Source: Actinotalea lenta (GTDB taxonomy: Bacteria; Actinomycetota; Actinomycetes; Actinomycetales; Cellulomonadaceae). From it: a DNA stretch of 64,000 bases. Below, in pieces: positions 28,210-37,153 of this stretch. The stretch spans positions 2,507,946 through 2,571,945 of the forward strand of contig NZ_JAUQYP010000001.1 in the NCBI RefSeq assembly GCF_030586465.1, written 5' to 3'. A model generated the notes under the pieces. The model ran no database searches, was not told where the DNA came from, and was given only the letters and a program-made list of their open reading frames with translations. Within the stretch, counting starts at the first letter, position 1, and each line of letters starts with the position of its first letter. Position numbers and translations under genes: made by a program.

Positions 28210-30243
28210 GTGGCGACGACCCTGACGGACCCCCTGATCGGCCATCTGGTCGACGGCCGGTACGAGGTCGTGCGCCGGATCGCCCGGGGCGGGATGGCCA
28301 CGGTGTACCTGGCCAGGGACCGCCGCCTGGACCGCGACGTCGCCCTCAAGGTCATGCACCCCCACCTGGCCGAGGGCACGTCCGGCTCGGAGTTCGTCGC
28401 AAGGTTCCGCCGCGAGGCGAAGACCGCGGCACGCCTCGCCCACCACGGTCTCGTCGGTGTGCTCGACCAGGGTGTCGACGGCGACATGTCCTACCTCACG
28501 ATGGAGTACGTCGAGGGCACGAACCTGCGCCGGCGGCTAGGCGAGCTGGGGGCGCTGAGCGTCGGCGAGTCGCTCCGGGTCGCGGCCGACGTGCTCGACG
28601 CGCTCACCGTCGCCCACCAGGCCGGGCTCGTGCACCGGGACATCAAGCCGGAGAACGTCCTGATCGGCACGCGCGAGCAGATCAAGGTCGCCGACTTCGG
28701 CCTCGCCCGCGCCATCACCGAGGTCACGTCGACCACCACCGGGACCATCCTGGGGACCGTCGCGTACCTCGCTCCCGAGCTCGTGTCCACGGGTTTCACC
28801 GACACGCGCACCGACGTGTACGCGGTGGGCATCCTGCTGTACGAGATGCTCACCGGCGCGCAGCCGTTCACCGGAGCGACCCCGATCCAGGTCGCCTACC
28901 AGCACGTGCATGCTGAGATGCCGGCTCCGTCGGACCGGGTCACGTGGCTCCCGATCGAGGTCGACGAGCTCGTCGCGTCGCTCGCGGCGCGCGACCCGGA
29001 CGACCGCCCCCACGATGCCGCCGCAGCCTTGGAGCTCGTGCACCGGGTGCGGGCCTCGCTCGACGAGACGACCCTGGGACGGCGGGCCGACGTCCCGGTC
29101 GTCGACGGCGCCGAGGTCGGCCGCAGCGGGCAGCACCAGGAGCCGGTCGAGGACGAGCACGCGGGAGCCGCGGGCGACGTGGTGGCCACCGTGGACGGTC
29201 CGGTCGCCGGGGACGACCCGGACGCGACCACGCGGCTCGAGGTCGAGCCCGCCCGCGAGCCGACCACGGACCTCGGCATGAGCCGCACCATCGCCCTGAC
29301 GATCGGCCAGGGTCTCGAGGCGCGGACCGAGGCGCCTGCGTCCCGGCGGCGCCGGGTGTGGCCGTTCCTGCTGCTCGCCCTCGTGCTTGCGCTGGCGGGC
29401 GGGGGCTGGTGGTACGCGGCCGCGGGCCCCGGAGCGTGGACGACCGTCCCCGCAGGTCTGGTGAACGCCGAGCTCGCCACCGCGAAGCAGGCGCTCGCCG
29501 CGCACGGCCTCCAGGCCGGTGCGACGACCCCGGTGTTCAGCCCGACCATCCCGAAGGGCTCGGTGGTCTCCACCGACCCGGCTCCCGGGGAGCGCATCCG
29601 CAAGAACGGCTCGGTCGCGCTCGCGGTGTCCAAGGGCCCCGACCTGCGCACGGTGCCGTCCGGCCTCGCGGGCTCGCCGGTGGCCGACGCGGTGGCGGCG
29701 CTCAAGGCGGCGGGGTTCGACGTGCCCGAGCCGCAGCACCAGTACGACGACAGCGTCCCTGCCGGCAGGGTGCTCGGGATCTCCGCCGAGGACGGCGCGC
29801 AGCTCCCGGTGGGGAGCACGGTCACGGTCACCGTCTCGGACGGCCCGAAGCCGGTCACGGTGCCGTCGGTGCTGGGGCAGGATGCGACCGCCGCCAAGAA
29901 GGCGCTCGAAGCCGTCGGCCTCAAGGTCGAGCAGAAGCAGGACTACTCCACCGACTACCCCGAGGGCCAGGTCATGGCCCAGTCCCTTGCGCCCGACACC
30001 GCGGCACACCGCACGGACCACATCATCATCACGATCTCCCAGGGCCCGCCGCTGGTGACGGTCCCCAACGTGTTCGGCGAGAGCGAGAAGCGAGCGACCA
30101 AGACCCTGGAGGACGCCGGATTCCAGGTCAAGGTGACCTATGGGGTGTTCGGGAAGCTCTTCGGTGCGCGCGTCGTGGCGCAGGACCCCGCCGCTGACCA
30201 GCAGGCGCCGCAAGGCAGTACCGTCACGATCAAGATCGGCTGA
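28210..30243 (+). CDS. pknL: Ser/Thr protein kinase with four PASTA domains (PknL-like)
   Basis: 677-residue membrane receptor kinase. Kinase domain, residues about 18-280: Gly-rich loop ARGGMATVYLA, catalytic Lys47, HRDIKPENVLIG with Asp144, DFGLAR at 162-167, and the APE motif seen as APE in LAPELVSTGF. A juxtamembrane region of about 100 residues, a single helix near 383-405, then four PASTA repeats reach the C-terminus (each opening with a V-P-x-V/G pattern). PASTA domains bind muropeptides or lipid II outside the cell. A TAGACT box 6 bases before GTG 28210 indicates a leaderless transcript. Position next to Rv2175c and class II DAHP synthase matches M. tuberculosis pknL. Confidence 0.95.
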   Translation: MATTLTDPLIGHLVDGRYEVVRRIARGGMATVYLARDRRLDRDVALKVMHPHLAEGTSGSEFVARFRREAKTAARLAHHGLVGVLDQGVDGDMSYLTMEYVEGTNLRRRLGELGALSVGESLRVAADVLDALTVAHQAGLVHRDIKPENVLIGTREQIKVADFGLARAITEVTSTTTGTILGTVAYLAPELVSTGFTDTRTDVYAVGILLYEMLTGAQPFTGATPIQVAYQHVHAEMPAPSDRVTWLPIEVDELVASLAARDPDDRPHDAAAALELVHRVRASLDETTLGRRADVPVVDGAEVGRSGQHQEPVEDEHAGAAGDVVATVDGPVAGDDPDATTRLEVEPAREPTTDLGMSRTIALTIGQGLEARTEAPASRRRRVWPFLLLALVLALAGGGWWYAAAGPGAWTTVPAGLVNAELATAKQALAAHGLQAGATTPVFSPTIPKGSVVSTDPAPGERIRKNGSVALAVSKGPDLRTVPSGLAGSPVADAVAALKAAGFDVPEPQHQYDDSVPAGRVLGISAEDGAQLPVGSTVTVTVSDGPKPVTVPSVLGQDATAAKKALEAVGLKVEQKQDYSTDYPEGQVMAQSLAPDTAAHRTDHIIITISQGPPLVTVPNVFGESEKRATKTLEDAGFQVKVTYGVFGKLFGARVVAQDPAADQQAPQGSTVTIKIG

Positions 30244-30298
30244 TCCGAACGCCGGGTCGAGCCGGCGAGTCGGCCGCTCGCGACACCCCGGCGACTGT

Positions 30299-30318
30299 GT
30301 GGTGGGCGGGCCCACCAC
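30299..30318. terminator. Hairpin between pknL and the UPF0104-type gene
   Basis: Nine-base-pair perfect stem (GTGGTGGGC with complement GCCCACCAC, two-base gap) between convergent genes; a plausible bidirectional terminator without a T-run. Confidence 0.55.
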
Positions 30319-30336
30319 CGGCCAGGAGCCCCGCCG

Positions 30337-31365
30337 TCAGGCTGCCGACGGCTGCCGACGGCGGCGAGCGGCGATGCGCCACCACGCCAGCACTCCCGCA
30401 CCGATCGGGATCTCCAGGACCACCATGTACAGCCCGTAGAGCAGCACCGCCGCGACGGCAGCGGCTGCCGGGGCGCCGAGGGCCACCAGCAGCGCGCCCA
30501 CACCGGTCTCCGTCACCCCCAGGCCACCGGGCGTCACCGGCAGGACCGACAGCAGGCGGCCGGCCGCGAACGCGACCAGGGCCACCGTGAGCCCGACCCC
30601 GGCACCGGTGATCGCCAGGCAGCCCACGAGCAGCGCGTACTGGAGCACCAGCTGCACGGCGGCAGCAGCGGACAGCGTGAGCCAACGGTCGACGAGGACG
30701 GCCCTGGACTCCTCGAGTGCCGCGTCGACGCCCCGGGCGACCCGTCCCAGGAGCCCGGGGTGTGCACTTGCGGCGAGCCGACGCCGCACTGCAGGTGCAC
30801 CCAGCACGCCCATGGCTCCCCCGAGGACCACCAGGGCGACGGCGGAGACGGCGACGATCGGGCCCGCAACCGAGGGCAGGCCTCCGGCGCCGATCAGCAC
30901 CACAGCCGTGACGAGGGGTACCGCGAGCCGTGCCGCGGTCATGACGATCGTGGTGACCAGGGTGTACGTGGAGAAGTCGGAGCGCCCGAACCCCCAGGAA
31001 CGCAGCATCGCCCAGTTCACGGCGACGCTGACCGGACCGCCGACCGGGACGGAGCTCGCCACCGCGCTGCTGCCCGCGTTCAATGCGACGGCCCTGCGGT
31101 AGCCGAGCCCGGGCAGGGCGCCGGTCTGCACGACGCTGTGCGCGAGCACCGTCGTGAACCAGAGGCCGCCGAGTCCCAGGAGCGCGGCGGGGGCGATCCC
31201 ACGGACGAGGTCACCCACCGCGGGCCACGTCGTCCCGGCGATTCGCGGGAGGAAGGCAACCATGGCCACCAGGACCGCGACGCCGAGCACACCGGTGACG
31301 AGGCGTCGCAGCAGAGCGGGCCGGGTGGCCGACCGCACCTCTGCCGGGATCTCGTCCCCGCTCAT
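30337..31365 (-). CDS. Lysylphosphatidylglycerol synthase-like (UPF0104) membrane protein
   Basis: 342 residues with about eight membrane helices. Conserved features of the flippase-like domain without a synthetase domain: SSAVASSVPVGGPVSVAVNWAMLRSWGF and VLPVTPGGLGVTETGVGALLVALG. It may move a lipid or polyprenyl-linked substrate; substrate unknown. ATG 31365 overlaps the TGA of the PIG-L deacetylase gene upstream (ATGA), so the two are coupled, which suggests a shared lipid-linked sugar pathway (inference). Confidence 0.85.
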   Translation of the reverse strand: MSGDEIPAEVRSATRPALLRRLVTGVLGVAVLVAMVAFLPRIAGTTWPAVGDLVRGIAPAALLGLGGLWFTTVLAHSVVQTGALPGLGYRRAVALNAGSSAVASSVPVGGPVSVAVNWAMLRSWGFGRSDFSTYTLVTTIVMTAARLAVPLVTAVVLIGAGGLPSVAGPIVAVSAVALVVLGGAMGVLGAPAVRRRLAASAHPGLLGRVARGVDAALEESRAVLVDRWLTLSAAAAVQLVLQYALLVGCLAITGAGVGLTVALVAFAAGRLLSVLPVTPGGLGVTETGVGALLVALGAPAAAAVAAVLLYGLYMVVLEIPIGAGVLAWWRIAARRRRQPSAA

Positions 31366-32201
31366 CGCGGCTCGGGGAGTCGCAGGCCGGCGCCGTCGAG
31401 GGCGGCCAGCGGACTGGACACCGCCTCCAGCAACCCGTCGAGGATCTCCTGGCCCTCGTGGCCCCGGTGGATGAACCACTCCCGGCCGAGCACCGCGGCG
31501 AAGACCGGGCTCGGCAGGGCCAGCAGCGCCCGCAGGGTCCGCAGCCCGGGCCGCAGCTGACTGCGGTGCGCGGCGATGGCCGCACGCTTGGCGGGCACGA
31601 ACGCACGCACGTCCACGCGCAGCGTGGTGCGGTCGGGCTCCGGCCCCGGCCGGCGGCGGACGCCGCCGGGCAACAGCGGGAACCACGGCGTGCCGGCGAG
31701 CAGGACCCTGGGGTCGACAGTCGCCTCAAGGACCAAGGGCGTTCCGGCCAGGCGCGCCGCTCGGATGCCCACGCGGTGGACCTGGAGGTGGTCCGGGTGC
31801 CCGTAGCCCCCCGCAGGGTCGTACACGGTCAGCACGTCCGCCTCTTCCCGCCGCAGGACCGCGGCCAGACGCTCGGCCGCAGGCTCGACGTCGACGTGCG
31901 CGAAACCGTCCCGGCCCGAGGCCGCGCCGTCGATCCCGGAGTCCAGGTAGCCCAAGATCTCGTGCCGGGCGCAGCCCATCGCCCGCGCGGCGTCGGCGAG
32001 CTCACGCGCACGCCGCTCCGCCAGCTCGGCTCCGGTCCCCAGCCGCGGGTCAGCCAGTCCCTGCTCCCCCGCCGTCGCGGTGACCAGCACCGTCCGGTGG
32101 CCGGCGGCCGCCAGCGCCGCGAGAGTGCCAGCCGTCAGGAGCGCCTCGTCGTCCGGGTGCGCGTGGAACGACACGATGGTGCGGCGCGGACGCTCACCCA
32201 T
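31362..32201 (-). CDS. PIG-L/LmbE-family deacetylase
   Basis: 279 residues. The zinc motif is SFHAHPDDEALLTAGTLAAL (AHPDDE), with the second His in GYGHPDHLQVHRVGI (HPDH). The family removes N-acetyl groups from sugars such as GlcNAc-Ins (mycothiol), GlcNAc-PI or antibiotic intermediates. Substrate is not predictable here; its coupling to a UPF0104 membrane protein suggests a membrane lipid-linked sugar. Start ATG 32201 lies inside the end of a 29-codon upstream frame (32194-32283). Confidence 0.9.
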   Translation of the reverse strand: MGERPRRTIVSFHAHPDDEALLTAGTLAALAAAGHRTVLVTATAGEQGLADPRLGTGAELAERRARELADAARAMGCARHEILGYLDSGIDGAASGRDGFAHVDVEPAAERLAAVLRREEADVLTVYDPAGGYGHPDHLQVHRVGIRAARLAGTPLVLEATVDPRVLLAGTPWFPLLPGGVRRRPGPEPDRTTLRVDVRAFVPAKRAAIAAHRSQLRPGLRTLRALLALPSPVFAAVLGREWFIHRGHEGQEILDGLLEAVSSPLAALDGAGLRLPEPR

Positions 32202-32283
32202 CGCGCTTCGCTCGCCCCCGGGCCGGCTCGTCGGCCCTCCGTCGCAGGGGTCGCTGCGTCCCGCGCTGCGTCCGGTTGGGCAT
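32194..32283 (-). CDS. Possible 29-residue basic leader peptide before the PIG-L gene
   Basis: A short frame beginning MPNRTQRGTQRPLRRRADEP and ending KRDG, with eleven Arg/Lys in 29 residues. Its TGA overlaps the first codons of the PIG-L gene, which would couple their translation. It follows a TATACC -10 (32321-32316) and a weak agaagcgggg ribosome binding site. It could be simply the mRNA leader read in one frame; low confidence. Confidence 0.25.
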   Translation of the reverse strand: MPNRTQRGTQRPLRRRADEPARGRAKRDG

Positions 32284-32388
32284 GCTGTCCCCGCTTCTCA
32301 TCATCGGATGGCAGGGGTATAGCACCGCACTTGGCTGGGAGTTCGCTGGGAGCCGGCCCCGACGGCCCGCCGTGCGGAGGTCGGCGAC

Positions 32389-33054
32389 GTGCGCGAGGCT
32401 CGTGCGGTGACCGGCCTCATCGACCAGCTGCTCAACGCCCCCGGCTGGCTCGTGCTCGTGGTCACAGGGCTGGCCGTGTTCGCCGAGGACGCCCTGTTCG
32501 TGGGCTTCGTCGTCCCCGGCGAGACCGTTGCAGTGCTCGCGGGTGTGGCGGCCGAGCGCGGCCAGACGAGCCTCGCGGCCGCGATGGCCGTGGTCGTGGC
32601 GGCCGCGGTCGCCGGCGACTCGGTCGGCTACGAGGTGGGCAAGCACCTCGGGCAGCGGCTGATGCGCATCCGACCCCTGGTGCACCGGCAACGGCGTATC
32701 CGGCAGGCCCAGGACTACCTCGCGCGCCGCGGCGCACCCGCGGTGTTCCTCGGCCGCTGGACGGCGTTCTTCCGTGCCGTGATGCCGGCGCTGGCCGGAA
32801 CGGCCCGCATGCCGTACGGGCGGTTCCTGGCGTTCAACGCCCTCGGCGGTCTCACCTGGGGCGTCGCAGTGGTCACCGTGGGGTATCTGGCCGGCGCCTC
32901 CTACGCCCGCGTCGAGCACACCTTCGGGCGGTACGCCGCGCTGGCGGTCGCCGGGATCGTGCTGGTCGCCGTCGCCGTGATCGCCATCCGGCGGCACCGC
33001 AGCGACACCCGGGACCCCGCCGATCACGGGTGTGCCGAGCCACCGTCGGCCTGA
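32389..33054 (+). CDS. DedA family membrane protein
   Basis: 221 residues, DedA/SNARE-associated fold (undecaprenyl-phosphate or phospholipid flippase family). Conserved blocks: VFAEDALFVGFVVPGETVAVLAG (E and the PGE motif), AAVAGDSVGYEVGKHLGQRL, FLGRWTAFFRAVMPALAGTARMPYGRFLAFNALGGLTWG (the R-x-x-x-A/P-x-x-AG motif of the family). Four to five membrane segments. GTG 32389 has ggagg at proper spacing; GTG 32407 is an alternative. Divergent from the PIG-L gene. Confidence 0.92.
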   Translation: MREARAVTGLIDQLLNAPGWLVLVVTGLAVFAEDALFVGFVVPGETVAVLAGVAAERGQTSLAAAMAVVVAAAVAGDSVGYEVGKHLGQRLMRIRPLVHRQRRIRQAQDYLARRGAPAVFLGRWTAFFRAVMPALAGTARMPYGRFLAFNALGGLTWGVAVVTVGYLAGASYARVEHTFGRYAALAVAGIVLVAVAVIAIRRHRSDTRDPADHGCAEPPSA

Positions 33055-33113
33055 GACCCCGGCGGCCGTCCTCCGCGCGGTCAGGACCACCCGCGCGCGC
33101 TCGTGCCCTCGGG

Positions 33114-34466
33114 TCACCTCTCCCGGAGCATCTCTGCGACCTGGAACGCCATCTCCAACGACTGCTGGTGGTTGAGTCGGGGGTCCACGAGGGTCTCGTA
33201 GCGCCTGGCCAGCCCCTCGTCGTCGATCTGCTCCGAACCACCCAGCACCTCGGTCACGTCGTCGCCCGTGAGCTCGACGTGCACACCGCCGGGCACGGAG
33301 CCCGCCGCGCGGTGCACCGCGAAGAAGCCGCGGACCTCGTCCAGGACGTCTTCGAGCCGACGCGTCTTGTACCCGCTTGCCGAGGTGATCGTGTTGCCGT
33401 GCATCGGGTCGCTGACCCACGTGACCGGCCGCCCGGACGAGGTCACCTTCTCCACCAGCGGCGGCAGGGCGTCGCGGATGCGCGAGGCGCCCATCCGGGT
33501 GATGAAGGTCAGGCGACCCGGCTCGTCGTCGGGGTTCAGCTTGTCCATGAGGGCCAGCGCGTCGTCCGGGGTCGTCCCCGGCCCCAGCTTGACCCCGATC
33601 GGGTTGCGCACCCGCGACAGGAAGTCGACGTGTGCGCCGTCGAGCTGCCGGGTCCGCTCGCCGATCCAGATGAAGTGTGCCGAGCAGTCGTAGGCCGTCC
33701 CGGTGCGTGAGTCGATGCGCGTGAGCGGCCGCTCGTAGTCGAGCAGCAACGCCTCGTGGCTCGAGAAGAACTCGACCGTCCGCAAGGCGTCGAAGTCCGC
33801 CCCCGCGGCCGCCATGAACCGGATCGCCCGGTCGATCTCGCCGGCCAGGTGCTCGTAGCGGGCGTAGGCCGGGTTCGCGGTGAAGCCCCGGTTCCACTCG
33901 TGCACGCGCCGCAGGTCGGCGAACCCGCCCTGGGTGAAGGCCCGGATGAGGTTCAAGGTGGCCGACGACCGGTGGTACGCCGCAAGCATCCGGAACGGGT
34001 CCGGCCTGCGTGCGTCCGGCGTGAAGTCGTGCGCGTTGACCGCGTCACCGCGGTACGCCGGCAGCGTCACGCCGTCACGGGTCTCGACGTCCGACGAGCG
34101 CGGCTTGGCGTACTGTCCGGCCATCCGGCCCATCTTCACGATGGGCAGGCTCGCGCCGTACGTGAGCACCACAGCCATCTGCAGGATCGTCTTGATCTTG
34201 TTGCGGATGTTGTCTGCCGTGACGTCCGCGAACGTCTCCGCGCAGTCGCCGCCCTGGAGCAGGAACGCCTCGCCGCGGCCCGCCGCAGCCAGTCGCTGCG
34301 TCAGGACGTCCGCCTCGCCGGCGAACACGAGCGGCGGCTCGCACGCCAGCTGGGCGGTGGCATCCGCGACGGCGGCAGGATCCGGCCAGGCCGGCTGCTG
34401 CTCCGCCGGCAGGTGACGCCACAGGTCGAGACTCTCGACCAGGCCAGGCTCCGGCTCGACGCTCAT
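33114..34466 (-). CDS. aroG: 3-deoxy-7-phosphoheptulonate synthase, class II (DAHP synthase)
   Basis: 450 residues; condenses PEP and erythrose-4-phosphate in the first step of the shikimate pathway. Class II motifs: LLQGGDCAETF (metal-binding Cys), YGASLPIVKMGRMAGQYAKPRSS, DAHDFTP-type VNAHDFTPDARRPDP, HFIWIGERTRQLDGAHV, GVKLGP, and WVSDPMHGNTI. Plant-type class II enzymes are typical of actinobacteria (Rv2178c). The start ATG overlaps the stop of the upstream pfp gene (ATGA), so carbon flow from fructose-6-phosphate and aromatic synthesis are co-translated. Confidence 0.96.
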   Translation of the reverse strand: MSVEPEPGLVESLDLWRHLPAEQQPAWPDPAAVADATAQLACEPPLVFAGEADVLTQRLAAAGRGEAFLLQGGDCAETFADVTADNIRNKIKTILQMAVVLTYGASLPIVKMGRMAGQYAKPRSSDVETRDGVTLPAYRGDAVNAHDFTPDARRPDPFRMLAAYHRSSATLNLIRAFTQGGFADLRRVHEWNRGFTANPAYARYEHLAGEIDRAIRFMAAAGADFDALRTVEFFSSHEALLLDYERPLTRIDSRTGTAYDCSAHFIWIGERTRQLDGAHVDFLSRVRNPIGVKLGPGTTPDDALALMDKLNPDDEPGRLTFITRMGASRIRDALPPLVEKVTSSGRPVTWVSDPMHGNTITSASGYKTRRLEDVLDEVRGFFAVHRAAGSVPGGVHVELTGDDVTEVLGGSEQIDDEGLARRYETLVDPRLNHQQSLEMAFQVAEMLRER

Positions 34467-35680
34467 GCCGAGGCGGGCTTGAACGGCTGGCCGATGTCGG
34501 CGAGCAGATCGGTGAACCACTGCTGGTGCACGTCGAAGGCCTTGCCCCCCGCGATCCTGGGGAACTCGATCGCCCGCAGCACGTTGCCGCGCTCCTCGTC
34601 GTGCCCGATCACTCCGGCCTCGCCGCGCAGTGCGCACTCGACCGCGAGGTCCGTCATCGACTTGATGAGCCGCAGGTCCTCGGGGTTCGCGGCAGCGGCC
34701 CGGGAGTAGTAGCCGGACTTCTGCACCATGACCTTCTCCGCGCCGAGCTTCGAGGCGAACTGCTTGGCGAACCACCGGCCGGGGTTGATCGTGTCCAGCT
34801 TGACGTGCCCGAACGCATCCCGCTGCACCTCCTCGCCCGCGGCCTCGAGCTGCTCGACGATCTCGTGCATGCCGGCGCCCTCGGACAGGAAGATGTTGAC
34901 GTTGCCGATCTCGTCCATGACGCCCTTGAGACGCGCCGCCTCGGCGTCGATGTCCAGGGCCAGCTCGGGCAGGAAGACGGCGTGCACGTCCCACCGCTCG
35001 CGGCTCAGGCCCAGGCTCGGGACCCACTCCTGGGTGTCCAGCCAGCGACGGTAGTCCGCCGCGGTGGCGGCCGTCAGCCACCCGCAGTGCCGGCCCATCA
35101 CCTCGTGCACGATGAGCATCCGGTTGCCCGACCGGTGCTCGCCGATGATGTTCCGGGCGAAGCCCGCCCCCTGCTCGGCGGCGGTCCAGGCGCCCAGCGA
35201 CTGCTTGATCGGCACCACGTCGTTGTCGATCGTCTTGGGCAGGCCGACGACCGTCAGGTCGTAGTCGTGCTCCTTGAGGTACGCGGCCAGGTCCGCGGCG
35301 GTGGTGTTGGTGTCGTCGCCGCCGATCGTGTGCAGGACGTCCACGCCGTCGGCCTGGAGCTGCTCGGCGGCGACCTGCAGGGGGTTCTGGCCCTCGGCGA
35401 CCAGGCCACGCTCGACGCAGTCGGCGACGTTGGTGAGCTTGACCCGGGAGTTGCCGATGGGGCTGCCACCGAACCGGTGCAGCAGGCCCGCCTTGGCGCG
35501 CGCCTCGTCGCCGACGACGATCTTCGTACCCGTGAGCAGGCCGTGGTAGCCGTGCTGGTACGCGATGATCTCGATCTCGGGTGCGATCTCCGTGTAGCGC
35601 TCGATCAGGCCGCCCACCGCAGAGGACAGGCAGGGCGCGAACCCGCCGGCGGTGAGCAGGGCGACGCGGCGAACCGGCAT
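34463..35680 (-). CDS. pfp: Pyrophosphate-dependent 6-phosphofructokinase
   Basis: 405 residues; interconverts fructose-6-phosphate and fructose-1,6-bisphosphate with PPi. PPi specificity is indicated by GGDDTNT (residues 120-126, second Asp where ATP enzymes have Gly) and PKTIDND (148-154, Lys in place of Gly). Catalytic Asp152 lies in TIDND; MGRHCGWL and the EGAGMHE loop follow. ATG 35680 is preferred over GTG 35689 because ggaagg lies 9 bases before it. In an operon with aroG (overlap) and probably with the acyltransferase 94 bases upstream. Confidence 0.95.
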   Translation of the reverse strand: MPVRRVALLTAGGFAPCLSSAVGGLIERYTEIAPEIEIIAYQHGYHGLLTGTKIVVGDEARAKAGLLHRFGGSPIGNSRVKLTNVADCVERGLVAEGQNPLQVAAEQLQADGVDVLHTIGGDDTNTTAADLAAYLKEHDYDLTVVGLPKTIDNDVVPIKQSLGAWTAAEQGAGFARNIIGEHRSGNRMLIVHEVMGRHCGWLTAATAADYRRWLDTQEWVPSLGLSRERWDVHAVFLPELALDIDAEAARLKGVMDEIGNVNIFLSEGAGMHEIVEQLEAAGEEVQRDAFGHVKLDTINPGRWFAKQFASKLGAEKVMVQKSGYYSRAAAANPEDLRLIKSMTDLAVECALRGEAGVIGHDEERGNVLRAIEFPRIAGGKAFDVHQQWFTDLLADIGQPFKPASA

Positions 35681-35774
35681 GACAGGCACCTTCCGTAGAA
35701 CGGCTCTCGAACCCCGGCAGGATGCCCGACGGCGGCGCCCGTGGGCGGGCCGGACGTCCCGGGGTGATCGCCGA

Positions 35775-36566
35775 TCAGTCTACTGACGCCTCGTCGGGCT
35801 CCTCCGGAGGTCCCGGCACCTGGACGTCCGGCGCGCTGCGACCCCCGGGCGCCCCCGCCTGGGACGGCCGGTCCTGGTCGACGGGCTTGCCGGCAGCGAT
35901 CCGGGCCTTGGCGGTCGCGGCGTACATGTCGACGTACTCCTGACCGGACAGACTCATGAGGGCGTACATGATCTCGTCCGTCACCGACCGCAGGATGAAC
36001 CTGTCGTTCTCCATCCCCTGGTACCTGGAGAAGTCCAGCGGTTCGCCGATCACGACGCCGATCCGCATGAACTTCGGGATCACGCGACCGATCGGCTGTG
36101 CGACGTCGGTGCCGATCATCGCGACCGGGATCACCGGGACCCCGGCCTCGAGTGCGAGCCGGGCGACTCCCGTCTTGCCGCGGTACAACCGGCCGTCGGG
36201 GCTCCGCGTGCCCTCCGGGTAGATCCCGAACAGGTTGCCCGACTCCAGGACCCCCAGACCGGTGCGAAGCGCCGCCTCGCTGGCCTTGCCGCCGCCTCGG
36301 TCCACGGGAATCGTCCCCACGCCGCGGAAGAAGCCCGCCTTGAGGCGTCCCTTGATCCCGGTCCCGGTGAAGTACTCGGCCTTGCCGATGAACCGGATCT
36401 TGCGTGACAGCACCAGCGGTAGCACGAAGGAGTCGATCACCGCGAGATGGTTGCTCGCCAGGATGGCGCCCCCGGTGTTCGGCACATGGTCCAGACCCCG
36501 CACCCACGGGCGGAACATGGCACGCAGCAGCGGGCCGATGACCATCTTCATCAGCCAGTAGAACAC
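35775..36566 (-). CDS. plsC: 1-acyl-sn-glycerol-3-phosphate acyltransferase (PlsC family)
   Basis: 263 residues. Motif I NHLAVID (HX4D), motif III FGIYPEGTRS, motif IV VPVIPVAMIGT; N-terminal amphipathic/hydrophobic helix MKMVIGPLLRAMFRP. Makes phosphatidic acid or acylates a related lipid at the inner membrane face (family knowledge; Rv2182c-like). A Pro/Gly/Asp-rich tail of about 40 residues follows the domain. GTG 36566 has a tggaggtgag ribosome binding site. Divergent from a small membrane protein gene. Confidence 0.9.
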   Translation of the reverse strand: MFYWLMKMVIGPLLRAMFRPWVRGLDHVPNTGGAILASNHLAVIDSFVLPLVLSRKIRFIGKAEYFTGTGIKGRLKAGFFRGVGTIPVDRGGGKASEAALRTGLGVLESGNLFGIYPEGTRSPDGRLYRGKTGVARLALEAGVPVIPVAMIGTDVAQPIGRVIPKFMRIGVVIGEPLDFSRYQGMENDRFILRSVTDEIMYALMSLSGQEYVDMYAATAKARIAAGKPVDQDRPSQAGAPGGRSAPDVQVPGPPEEPDEASVD

Positions 36567-36631
36567 TCACTCACCTCCACTGCGCGCCCCGACGTCGGCA
36601 CGGGCAATGGGACGACTCTAGAGTGCTCGGC

Positions 36632-37126
36632 ATGAGTCCACGTGGTGTCCCGTCGGGCGAGCCGCCCGACGAGCCCGACCTCGACGCCCAATGGCGCGAC
36701 ATCGTCGCCCGGTTGGGTGACCTCGAGGACGGTGCGGCGCCCGACCGCGCTCCCGCCGACGAGGGCCGGACCGACGACGTCGCGGACGAGCCGCCACCCG
36801 AGGACGGCCCCGAACGCCGCGCGACCGCGTCCCCTGACCCCCGTTCCTGGGCGCCCGACCCGGCCGTGGAGGAGGCGGAGGAGCACTTCGTCCCACCGGA
36901 TCCGGGGCCGGTACTCGGCGGTGACCCGCTCCTGACCATGGCGTGGGTCGCCGTGCTCGCGGTCCCGGTACTGGCGATCGTCGCGCTGGTCGCGTGGCGG
37001 GACATCCCGGGCTGGCTGCTCGAGGTGTCCGGTGTGGCGTTCCTGCTGGGCCTGGGCGTGCTGCTGTGGCGGATGCCGCACCATCGGCCACCCGGCGGCG
37101 AGGACGACACCGGGGCCGTGGTCTGA
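36632..37126 (+). CDS. Conserved actinobacterial membrane protein, acidic N-terminus
   Basis: 164 residues: a disordered acidic N-terminal 100 residues (with the short conserved helix LDAQWRDIVARLGDLE) followed by two membrane helices, about 105-124 and 128-148. Function unknown; similar proteins sit beside the acyltransferase gene in Micrococcales. TAGAGT (36619-36624) lies 7 bases before ATG 36632, indicating a leaderless start and favouring it over GTG 36623. Confidence 0.72.
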   Translation: MSPRGVPSGEPPDEPDLDAQWRDIVARLGDLEDGAAPDRAPADEGRTDDVADEPPPEDGPERRATASPDPRSWAPDPAVEEAEEHFVPPDPGPVLGGDPLLTMAWVAVLAVPVLAIVALVAWRDIPGWLLEVSGVAFLLGLGVLLWRMPHHRPPGGEDDTGAVV

Positions 37127-37153
37127 GGAGACGGGCGACTCAGCGGGCCCGGG

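Noticed and set aside
32284-33897. Long minus-strand frame across DedA and aroG
   Set aside because: Shadow of DedA and aroG with Arg/Gly/Pro-rich translation; only its last 29 codons are discussed as a possible leader.
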